In this document: piece by piece, positions 1 to 5,603 of the stretch | How the letters are laid out: every line of letters starts with the position of its first letter | How positions within the stretch are numbered: the first letter of the stretch is position 1 | Assembly (NCBI GenBank): GCA_019307805.1 | Contig: JAFDIX010000250.1 | Span: forward strand, 1-5,610 | Source: Deltaproteobacteria bacterium | Lineage (GTDB): Bacteria > Desulfobacterota > DSM-4660 > Desulfatiglandales > HGW-15 | DNA: 5,610 nt | Reading direction: 5' to 3' | Program-made: the position numbers and the translations under genes | The notes under the pieces: model-generated | The model's database searches: none | The model's input: only the letters and a program-made list of their open reading frames with translations | Told to the model about the DNA's origin: nothing

Positions 1-92
1 CCCATAATTCACTCAAAGAGTAGAAGGCAAGCTATGCGTAAACAGATGAGAGTTATTCATAAGCGATAAATTCCAGAGAATAAAATCTCAAA

Positions 93-1094
93 TTAAGCGG
101 TTCCTCTAGCCTCTGATGGAGTCAAACCTGTCCATCTTTTAAAGGCCCGTGAGAAGGCGCTCTGTTCAGAAAATCCTAAAATAAAGGCGACCTCCGATAG
201 ACTCATGCCCTGATCACGAACATAATCCTTTGCCAATTCCGCCCTTACCGCATCGCATACTTTTGAAAATGTTGTGCCCTCATTTCTCAGGTATCTCTGG
301 AGACTCCTCGCACTCGTATTCAGTTTATCGGCGATTATCTCGTCCGTGATTCTCCCTGAAGGCAGTTCCTTAATTACCGCTGACTTTACACGATTGACAA
401 TGTCACCCTTTTCAAGGGAAGCAAGGTAGGTAATGATAATCTGATCATGTATCCTTGCGAGTTCCGGGTGGTAACCTTCCAAGGGTTCATCCACCTTATC
501 CCCAGGAAGCGTGAGGCAATTTTTGTCGGAACCGAAATAAACCGGGGCCCGGAACATTTCAAAGTATTTTCCTGAACAGGAAGGTTCATCATGAATAAAA
601 GATACACTAATCGGGTCCAGACTTTTGCCATAATTGACACGGCACATGGACATCAAAACCGCAAAAAAAGCATCAGTGCGAGCCTTGACATGCGTCAATA
701 CAGGTTTGTACCGCAAAAAGACTGAGAGTCCCTCCCCTGTTTCATCAACCTCCAGTTCCACCAGTTTGCTGATTATATGAATGTATCTTTCCAGGCGCAG
801 GACTGCCTCTCGAAGGGTAGCACTTGCCAGCCAGGCATACCCTAAGGCATTCAGATAAGAGGGGTGCCAAAATTCAGCAGTCGTCAGCCCAAAGCAAGGG
901 TCTTTGATCAATTCTGTGGCCTTGCGCCACATATGATCCCCAACTGTGGAATAGGCACGCGCTCCCGGTTCTTTGAGCATCTCAGCGGTTATACCAACCT
1001 CAGCAAACACTCCAGCAGCATCCACCCCGTAATGCTCAAGTGTTTTCCACAATATTACCACAGGCGCCAAAAGGCATGTTTTTTGATCAGCCAT
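93..1094 (-). CDS. AraC-family transcriptional regulator with arabinose-binding-like N-terminal domain
   Basis: A 333-residue cytoplasmic DNA-binding regulator. Residues about 15-205 resemble the all-helical/beta effector domain (Arabinose_bd type) found in OruR/MmsR-like AraC proteins. The C-terminal 100 residues carry the AraC double helix-turn-helix. The first helix pair lies near 252-273 (IADKLNTSARSLQRYLRNEG). The second lies near 299-322, with the signature GFSEQSAFSRAFKRWTG followed by LTPSEAR. The length is normal for this subfamily, so the gene looks intact. The ATG is preceded on the minus strand by AAGGGG, 4 nt upstream. It is divergent from the unknown gene at 1303. Regulators of this kind often act on a neighbouring gene, but its target and ligand cannot be read from the sequence. 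The family call is firm; any specific function would be a guess. Confidence 0.93.
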   Translation of the reverse strand: MADQKTCLLAPVVILWKTLEHYGVDAAGVFAEVGITAEMLKEPGARAYSTVGDHMWRKATELIKDPCFGLTTAEFWHPSYLNALGYAWLASATLREAVLRLERYIHIISKLVELEVDETGEGLSVFLRYKPVLTHVKARTDAFFAVLMSMCRVNYGKSLDPISVSFIHDEPSCSGKYFEMFRAPVYFGSDKNCLTLPGDKVDEPLEGYHPELARIHDQIIITYLASLEKGDIVNRVKSAVIKELPSGRITDEIIADKLNTSARSLQRYLRNEGTTFSKVCDAVRAELAKDYVRDQGMSLSEVAFILGFSEQSAFSRAFKRWTGLTPSEARGTA

Positions 1095-1151
1095 TTTTCC
1101 CCTTTTTAATTGATTCTGTCGGAAATGTTCAACTTTTTGGCGCGAAAAGTC

Positions 1152-1180
1152 AAGACACTTATGAAGGGGAACCTTATATT
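1152..1180 (+). promoter_or_regulatory. Candidate sigma-70 promoter for the unknown gene
   Basis: AAGACA at 1152-1157 (4 of 6 to TTGACA) and TATATT at 1175-1180 (5 of 6 to TATAAT) are separated by 17 nt. Transcription would begin near 1187, downstream of the ATG at 1183. This argues for translation from the internal ATG at 1303. A TTGACT hexamer on the minus strand (1148-1153) overlaps the -35 element and could serve the divergent araC-type gene, but I found no good -10 for it. This is a pattern match only. Confidence 0.3.
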
Positions 1181-1214
1181 AAATGGAAGAATTATTGGGA
1201 GCTGCTTGCATAGA

Positions 1215-1243
1215 GGTGAAACCAAAAACTGCACGGTTTCACC
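1215..1243. promoter_or_regulatory. Perfect 9-bp inverted repeat, candidate operator or leader hairpin
   Basis: GGTGAAACC (1215-1223) and GGTTTCACC (1235-1243) are exact reverse complements separated by 11 nt. The arm centres are 20 bp apart, about two helical turns, which suits a dimeric DNA-binding protein. It lies between the divergent AraC-type regulator and the preferred start of the unknown gene. If transcription begins near 1187, it would also be an RNA stem-loop in the leader. There is no U-tract after it, so it is not a standard intrinsic terminator. Confidence 0.4.
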
Positions 1244-1289
1244 ATAAAGGATTGAGTTCCCGTTTATGCCAGGTATCAAGCAATGAAAT

Positions 1290-1293
1290 GGAG
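1290..1293 (+). promoter_or_regulatory. Ribosome binding site that decides the start at 1303
   Basis: GGAG lies 9 nt before the ATG at 1303. The alternative upstream ATG at 1183 has AAGGGG 13 nt before it, which is too far for efficient initiation. Confidence 0.45.
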
Positions 1294-1302
1294 ATTATCG
1301 CC

Positions 1303-2124
1303 ATGTTTGGTTGGTTTAAAAAAGAGGCCAGTCCTCAGTCTGAACCGGGTCATCCCCTCATTCATCAATTTCTGAGGCCAATGGCTATTTCCAGCGCTCT
1401 GTCGGAAGCAATTTCAGACTATGCCGAGGCTGTACAAGCAGGAATAGTCACGTCGCCTGCGTACCAACGCAAAGGAGATAGCGTTGTTGGGATTTGGAAC
1501 GACACCCGCCTGGAGGCACTTCGCCATTTGTGGGGCTTTGGAGCCTCTGATGCACGGTTGCTTGCGGACCATCGCCAACAGAGGAAACTTCTCGACATAT
1601 TCTTTAAGAAAAAGCTCCAGTACGTGTTCCCTCACCAGCCGTCAGGCGATCCGGTTCACGATACGCTTCAAGCCCTTTTCCAGGTGTATATGTATTTAGA
1701 TGAAGCCGGATCGGCTGTCGGCGATAAAGAAACCAACGGGCTCTCTCGCCAGCGTGTTGAAAAAACCGTTTTCAGTGACTTTGAACAGAAAACAAAAATT
1801 TTATGGGATGAGTGGATCGCCTTTGAGCAGGTAGATCAGGGGGCTGGCGACTTGTCGTCGATGCCCGGTACACTGATAGAGATTCTCTATGAAGATGTTA
1901 CGAAAAAAGCCAAGACTATTGCCCTCTCAGCGCAGTTTGGTCCTGACTACCGGGATGGAATGAATATGATTGTGAAATACATTCAAGATCATATTAAAGG
2001 TGAAGGGCTTTCAGAGGAAAGTATTAACAAAAAACTGGAGCAGGTTCGGTCAACCATGAAGATGACTTTAGAAGCGGATGACCCGGACCATCTATTCAAA
2101 CGGGTTGGAGAACTGACAGAATGA
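1303..2124 (+). CDS. Hypothetical soluble protein, unrecognised family
   Basis: With the ATG at 1303 the product is 273 residues. The frame stays open upstream to an ATG at 1183 (313 residues). I prefer 1303 for three reasons: it has GGAG at good spacing, the candidate promoter would start transcription after 1183, and MFGWFKKE is a more natural N-terminus than the leader. I recognise no domain. The protein looks soluble and mainly helical, with no signal peptide or membrane segment. It has a short Phe/Trp/Lys-rich N-terminus, a middle rich in aromatic and basic residues, and an acidic, Met-containing helical C-terminus ending in KRVGELTE. It contains no cysteine cluster and no nucleotide-binding loop. 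It stands alone between two regulators: divergent from the AraC-type gene and convergent with the LuxR-type gene. It is therefore probably monocistronic, possibly controlled by the divergent AraC protein. Codon use gives no sign of being spurious. Confidence 0.75.
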   Translation: MFGWFKKEASPQSEPGHPLIHQFLRPMAISSALSEAISDYAEAVQAGIVTSPAYQRKGDSVVGIWNDTRLEALRHLWGFGASDARLLADHRQQRKLLDIFFKKKLQYVFPHQPSGDPVHDTLQALFQVYMYLDEAGSAVGDKETNGLSRQRVEKTVFSDFEQKTKILWDEWIAFEQVDQGAGDLSSMPGTLIEILYEDVTKKAKTIALSAQFGPDYRDGMNMIVKYIQDHIKGEGLSEESINKKLEQVRSTMKMTLEADDPDHLFKRVGELTE

Positions 2125-2245
2125 AATGAAGGGGTCTGCTTTTGACTGTTATTGTTTGAATATGGAAAAGCCGTCTTGATGTGGATTTCGGGCGATCGAT
2201 CTCCAAACGCTTCCTGTCTGCGTTGCCCAAGGGCTGCTGCCCCTC

Positions 2246-3220
2246 TCACCCTTGCCCTTGCTCCCACATGTTTGTCTGCAGGTATGTCATAAGATTGACA
2301 TCGCTGTTGGTAATTTTGAGTTTTTTCCGAATATGTTCCCGGTGGCGGTTGATAGTAGCGACAGAGACTCCTCGAGTCTGAGCGATTTCCTTGGTCCGCA
2401 ACCCGTTTCGAATCATATTGCAGATATTGACCTCGGTTGGGGTCAGGGAAAGGTATGTCCTGGACAAGTGACTGACAAAGGGGGAGGCGATCTCCTCCAG
2501 ATTGGATCGTAACAGTTCGGTATATTTCCTGTGGGTCTGGGGCAAATCCAGGGCCATGGCATGTAAGATCGGCATAAGAATCTTATCCACGTTTGCCCGT
2601 ATATCCATATAAATTTCCTGCTTTTCTTCTTCGATCCTTGCCATAACGGTACGAAGCGCTGTGTTCGCCTCTTGCAGGGCCCTTTGCTCCAGTGTCAGTT
2701 GCTTGTTCATCTCCTGCAATTCCAGCTCAGCAGAAATTCGCATTGCGGTGGTGCCGATTCGCTCAGCCAGCGCATCCAGTAGGGCCCGCTCCTCCTTGAG
2801 AAATGGGCCCTCATCCGCTGGTGGACATTCCTCAAGATAAAAAATGCTCACCTCGCCCACTGGTTCATTGTACATGAAAATCCGGGAAGATTGCCGCCAC
2901 TTTGTAACCTCTAATCCCTTGCTCTTGAATGTCCTGTCCTTAAAAATAATCCGCGCGCATGTGATCTCAGGATACTGCCAGGAAAAAGGCAAAAAGTTCA
3001 CGAGGTCCCGTAACATGTTTTCCACGGAATCGGGATGCCGCTCCGCCAATCGCGCTATCCCGTAGAGGCAGTTCAGTTCCTTGATCCGCTCGCGAAGGGC
3101 AATCAGGATTTTTGAGGGTTCCACTTCTTCATTAAAGGGGATTCGCCAGAGGCGAAAGAAATCGTCTTTTTGACCGACAAAATTCTTACCCACAGGATGC
3201 GATGAAGGGGCTTTGACCAT
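2246..3220 (-). CDS. LuxR-type HTH transcriptional regulator with GAF-like sensor region and coiled coil
   Basis: A 324-residue cytoplasmic regulator. Residues about 258-316 form a classic LuxR/GerE helix-turn-helix (LSLTPTEVNICNMIRNGL, then TKEIAQTRGVSVATINRHRE and HIRKKLKI). Residues about 45-165 look like a GAF-like sensory region, opening with KELNCLYGIARLAE and ending in a helix around LKEERALLDALAERIG. Residues about 163-205 (ELELQEMNKQLTLEQRALQE onward) have coiled-coil character and would act as a dimerising signal helix. There is no receiver domain and no kinase domain, so signal sensing is probably direct or through the GAF-like part. The ATG has GAGG 7 nt upstream (3228-3231 on the plus strand). 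The gene is divergent from the nuoE/nuoF-like operon and shares its promoter region, which makes that operon and itself the most likely targets. Architecture is seen; target and ligand are inferred. Confidence 0.88.
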   Translation of the reverse strand: MVKAPSSHPVGKNFVGQKDDFFRLWRIPFNEEVEPSKILIALRERIKELNCLYGIARLAERHPDSVENMLRDLVNFLPFSWQYPEITCARIIFKDRTFKSKGLEVTKWRQSSRIFMYNEPVGEVSIFYLEECPPADEGPFLKEERALLDALAERIGTTAMRISAELELQEMNKQLTLEQRALQEANTALRTVMARIEEEKQEIYMDIRANVDKILMPILHAMALDLPQTHRKYTELLRSNLEEIASPFVSHLSRTYLSLTPTEVNICNMIRNGLRTKEIAQTRGVSVATINRHREHIRKKLKITNSDVNLMTYLQTNMWEQGQG

Positions 3221-3235
3221 GACCTTGCCTCACAG

Positions 3236-3254
3236 TGCCCATTATTAGTTGGCA
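3236..3254. promoter_or_regulatory. TGCC-N11-GGCA palindrome, candidate operator copy 1
   Basis: TGCC at 3236-3239 and GGCA at 3251-3254 are separated by 11 nt. The site lies just upstream of the LuxR-type gene's ribosome binding site, so a bound protein could repress that gene. It shares 14 of 19 positions with copy 2. Confidence 0.4.
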
Positions 3255-3283
3255 TTAAATAGGCAGTAAATGAGTACTTTTTA

Positions 3284-3302
3284 TGCCCATAATATATAGG
3301 CA
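3284..3302. promoter_or_regulatory. TGCC-N11-GGCA palindrome, candidate operator copy 2
   Basis: TGCC at 3284-3287 and GGCA at 3299-3302 have the same 11-nt spacing as copy 1, with centres 48 bp apart. If the operon starts transcription near 3360, this site is centred near -67. That is close to where LuxR-type activators commonly bind upstream of the -35 element. Confidence 0.4.
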
Positions 3303-3324
3303 ATCTATGTGCATTATTACCGTA

Positions 3325-3353
3325 TTTACTTGCGGCACTCTGCCCCATATGCT
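3325..3353 (+). promoter_or_regulatory. Candidate sigma-70 promoter for the nuoE/nuoF-like operon
   Basis: TTTACT at 3325-3330 (4 of 6) and TATGCT at 3348-3353 (4 of 6) are separated by 17 nt. This would give a leader of about 34 nt before the ATG at 3394. Both boxes are poor, which fits a promoter that needs an activator, but the match is weak and could be chance. Confidence 0.22.
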
Positions 3354-3380
3354 TCCTCTTGTCAATAGATAATTGAGACA

Positions 3381-3388
3381 AAAGGAGG
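3381..3388 (+). promoter_or_regulatory. Strong ribosome binding site fixing the nuoE-like start
   Basis: AAAGGAGG lies 5 nt before the ATG at 3394. It rules out the in-frame TTG at 3373, which would precede this Shine-Dalgarno sequence. Confidence 0.8.
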
Positions 3389-3393
3389 TTCCC

Positions 3394-3885
3394 ATGGCGA
3401 ATGCAACACTTGCCCATATCCTGGAAGGCCGCCGGAGTCAGCCCCAACAGCTCATTGAAGTACTTCAAGACATCCAAGAGTACCACGGATACATTTCCGA
3501 AGATTCCATGAGGTCCGTGTCGGATGAACTGGGTGTGCCCCTGACGGAGGTATATAGCGTTGCCTCTTTCTACAAGGCATTTTCCCTGAAACCCCGCGGC
3601 GAGAATGTGCTCACCGTATGTACGGGTACTGCATGCCATGTACGGGGGGCCAAGATGGTCCTCAATCAGGCGACCGGACAACTCGGTGTGGAACCCGGTG
3701 AAACGACCGGTGACGGGCTTTTCACGGTGGAGCATGTGAATTGCCTCGGCGCATGCGCCCTGGGACCGGTTGTCACTGAAAACGGATCTTGCCACCACCA
3801 CATGAACCCCGGCAAGCTGCGCAAACTCATCACGTCACTTCGCAGTAATTCAACAGAGGGAGGCTCCCATGACCAGGATCAATAG
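3394..3885 (+). CDS. NuoE-like [2Fe-2S] subunit of NAD(P)-linked hydrogenase / formate dehydrogenase
   Basis: A 163-residue thioredoxin-like ferredoxin subunit that holds one [2Fe-2S] cluster and relays electrons to or from the NuoF flavin subunit in the cytoplasm. Residues 1-70 are the helical N-terminal part (LQDIQEYHGYIS, VPLTEVYSVASFY). The cluster ligands are visible as C76 and C81 (VCTGTACHVRGA) and C117 and C121 (NCLGACALGP), the full C-x4-C ... C-x3-C set. The length matches the family (about 160 residues), so it looks complete and functional. The start at ATG 3394 is set by a strong ribosome binding site. Its 3' end overlaps the nuoF-like gene by 17 nt, so the two are translated from one message and probably coupled. 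The family alone does not separate HydC/HndA/HoxE/FdsG-type roles; the partner's three-module layout points to the hydrogenase/formate dehydrogenase group rather than respiratory complex I. Confidence 0.93.
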   Translation: MANATLAHILEGRRSQPQQLIEVLQDIQEYHGYISEDSMRSVSDELGVPLTEVYSVASFYKAFSLKPRGENVLTVCTGTACHVRGAKMVLNQATGQLGVEPGETTGDGLFTVEHVNCLGACALGPVVTENGSCHHHMNPGKLRKLITSLRSNSTEGGSHDQDQ

Positions 3886-5416
3886 GATCAGTGATCTGGA
3901 GACCCTTCGGGAGGAGGTTCTGCACTACCGAAAAAGCTTTGAATCCACCATCATCCTGTGCGGCGGAACCGGATGCCAGGCTTCCCGCTCCAAAGACCTC
4001 ATTCAGGCAGTCAAAGACGAACTGGTGACCCAGGGGATGGAAAAAAGCGTCCTGGTGCGCTCCACCGGATGCCACGGGTTCTGCGAACAAGGCCCCATCG
4101 TGATCATCGAGCCGGGCAACACCTTTTATTGCCACGTGCTTCCCGAGGATGCCCGGGATATCATTGCCAAAACCATTGTCAGAGGCGAGCTTATCGAACG
4201 CCTGCTCTACACGGATCCGGTTTCCGGTGAAACAATCCTGACCGAATCGGAGATCCCTTTTTACCGTGCCCAAGACCGCCAGCTATTGGCCCGGAACCGC
4301 GAGGTCGATCCATGCTCCATCCAGGACTACATTGCCATCGGGGGATACTCGGCCTTGAGCAAAACCCTTTCCAACATAGCCCCCGATAAGGTCATTGACC
4401 AGATCAAGGCCTCCGGTTTGAGGGGTCGGGGTGGGGGCGGGTTCCCCACCGGCCGCAAGTGGGCGGAGTGCCGGGAAGCTCCGGGTGATGAGAAGTATGT
4501 CATCTGCAACGCAGACGAAGGCGACCCGGGCGCATACATGGACCGGAGTGTTCTGGAAGGAAACCCGCATCAGGTGATCGAAGGAATGATGATCGGTGCT
4601 TGGGCCGTCGGTGCCCGGCAGGGCTATGTCTATGTCCGCAATGAGTATCCGGTTGCAGTGAAGCATATTCAGGTGGCCGTGCAGCAGGCCAGGGAATTGG
4701 GGCTTTTGGGTGAGAATATTCTCGGATCAACCCTCTCCTTTGATGTGGATATCGCCCGGGGCGGAGGTGCGTTTGTCTGCGGAGAATCAACAGCCCTGAT
4801 GGCCTCCCTGGAAGGCAAAGTGGGCGAGCCACGTCCCAAAGATGTACACACTGTGGTTGATGGTCTGTGGCACAAGCCGACCACACTGAATAATGTGGAA
4901 ACATGGGCCAACGTGCCCGCAATCATCCAAAAGGGTGCAGCTTGGTTTGCCTCTACAGGATCCAAAAACAGCAAAGGCACCAAGATCTTTGCCCTCACCG
5001 GCCGCATCAAAAATACGGGCCTCGTGGAGGTGCCCATGGGGACCACACTGCAGACCCTTGTGTACGATATCGGCGGTGGGGTGGCCAATGGGGTACCCAT
5101 CAAGGCCGTTCAGACCGGAGGGCCTTCCGGGGGCTGCCTACCCGTGGAAAAGTTCAACCTGCCCCTGGACTTCGATGCCCTTGCCGGGGCAGGCTCCATG
5201 ATGGGCTCCGGCGGCGTTGTGGTGATGGATGAGGAGACCTGTATGGTGGATGTGGCCAAGTATTTCCTTCAATTCCTGCAGGATGAGTCTTGCGGGAAGT
5301 GCATGCCCTGTCGCATTGGAATCGACCGCATGCTGGAGATAGTCACCGATATCACGGAAGGTCGCGGTCGCCAAGAGCAGATCGACCTTCTGGAGGACGG
5401 GTTTGCCCGGAATTGA
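3869..5416 (+). CDS. NuoF-like FMN/NAD(P)H-binding subunit, C-terminally truncated by deletion and frameshift
   Basis: A 515-residue flavin subunit exchanging electrons between NAD(P)(H) and iron-sulfur clusters. Residues about 25-110 are an N-terminal thioredoxin-like [2Fe-2S] module with C31, C36, C68 and C72. The FMN/NAD core follows, with GLRGRGGGGFPTGRKW at 183-198, NADEGDPGAYMDR at 214-226 and GGGAFVCGESTAL at 298-310. An SLBB-type fold then covers roughly 375-455. ESCGKCMPCR at 473-482 gives C475, C478 and C481, three of four [4Fe-4S] ligands. Relatives such as HydB/HndC are about 600 residues and continue with the fourth cysteine and a 2x[4Fe-4S] ferredoxin tail. Here the frame runs off-family after IDLLED (residue 510) and stops, while the tail continues in another frame. 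GAGGGAGG (3856-3863) precedes the ATG. If the break is real, cluster assembly and electron exit should be impaired. NAD versus NADP specificity cannot be read. Confidence 0.92.
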   Translation: MTRINRISDLETLREEVLHYRKSFESTIILCGGTGCQASRSKDLIQAVKDELVTQGMEKSVLVRSTGCHGFCEQGPIVIIEPGNTFYCHVLPEDARDIIAKTIVRGELIERLLYTDPVSGETILTESEIPFYRAQDRQLLARNREVDPCSIQDYIAIGGYSALSKTLSNIAPDKVIDQIKASGLRGRGGGGFPTGRKWAECREAPGDEKYVICNADEGDPGAYMDRSVLEGNPHQVIEGMMIGAWAVGARQGYVYVRNEYPVAVKHIQVAVQQARELGLLGENILGSTLSFDVDIARGGGAFVCGESTALMASLEGKVGEPRPKDVHTVVDGLWHKPTTLNNVETWANVPAIIQKGAAWFASTGSKNSKGTKIFALTGRIKNTGLVEVPMGTTLQTLVYDIGGGVANGVPIKAVQTGGPSGGCLPVEKFNLPLDFDALAGAGSMMGSGGVVVMDEETCMVDVAKYFLQFLQDESCGKCMPCRIGIDRMLEIVTDITEGRGRQEQIDLLEDGFARN

Positions 5417-5592
5417 TCACCTATTTCATCGATTCGGATAACTGCACCGGCTGTGGCATCTGCAAAAGGGAATGCCCCCATGAGGCCATTACCGGAAAAA
5501 AGAAACAGGTCCACGAAATCGATCTCGAGCTTTGCCAGAAATGCGGGATCTGCAGGAGTGAGTGCAGTTTTGAAGCCGTTCACATTCAATAG
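5404..5592 (+). CDS. Detached C-terminal 2x[4Fe-4S] ferredoxin module of the nuoF-like gene
   Basis: Recognisable sequence begins at CPELITYFID (5404) in the frame one base back from the nuoF-like frame and runs to a TAG at 5590-5592. Two complete bacterial ferredoxin motifs are present: CTGCGICKRECP (cysteine codons at 5443, 5452, 5461, 5473) and CQKCGICRSEC (codons at 5533, 5542, 5551, 5563). In HydB/HndC-type proteins this is the extreme C-terminus of NuoF, reached by a conserved linker that is missing here. No ATG lies between the homology start and the first cluster. A TTG at 5413 overlaps the upstream stop as TTGA and could in principle restart translation, but the nearest GGAGG (5392-5396) is 16 nt away. 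It is most simply a fragment of the broken upstream gene. The ATG at 5290 in this frame gives only nonfamily residues before 5404 and lies inside nuoF, so I do not use it. Confidence 0.75.
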   Translation, partial: CPELITYFIDSDNCTGCGICKRECPHEAITGKKKQVHEIDLELCQKCGICRSECSFEAVHIQ

Positions 5593-5603
5593 CGAGGTAT
5601 AAA

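Noticed and set aside
1..92. Possible gene or element at the left edge
   Set aside because: The sequence is AT-rich and short, with no supported open frame, tRNA-like fold or repeat; I see nothing to annotate.
1183..1302. Longer version of the unknown protein starting at ATG 1183
   Set aside because: Its Shine-Dalgarno sequence is 13 nt away, the likely promoter starts transcription after it, and the extra 40 residues span a perfect inverted repeat. It cannot be excluded without homologues.
2231..2242. GGGC-TGCT-GCCC hairpin in the convergent gap as a terminator
   Set aside because: The stem has only 4 bp and there is no run of T on either strand after it; no convincing terminator was found between 2125 and 2245.
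3373..3393. TTG start seven codons upstream of the nuoE-like ATG
   Set aside because: The strong AAAGGAGG lies inside this stretch and points to the ATG at 3394, where family similarity also begins.
3103..3801. Open frame of 232 codons on the minus strand across the LuxR-type gene start and nuoE
   Set aside because: It lies opposite the intact nuoE-like gene and across a clear promoter region, and its translation resembles no family. It is a shadow.
5395..5416. Programmed frameshift joining the nuoF-like frame to the ferredoxin tail
   Set aside because: GGGTTT at the junction would need a -1 slip onto CGG and GTT with poor re-pairing, no downstream stimulator is obvious, and slippage could not restore the missing linker with the fourth cysteine.
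3830..5589. Several minus-strand open frames opposite the nuoF-like gene (147, 127, 140, 144 and 106 codons among them)
   Set aside because: All are antisense to clearly conserved NuoF sequence, lack ribosome binding sites I can credit, and show no recognisable motif.
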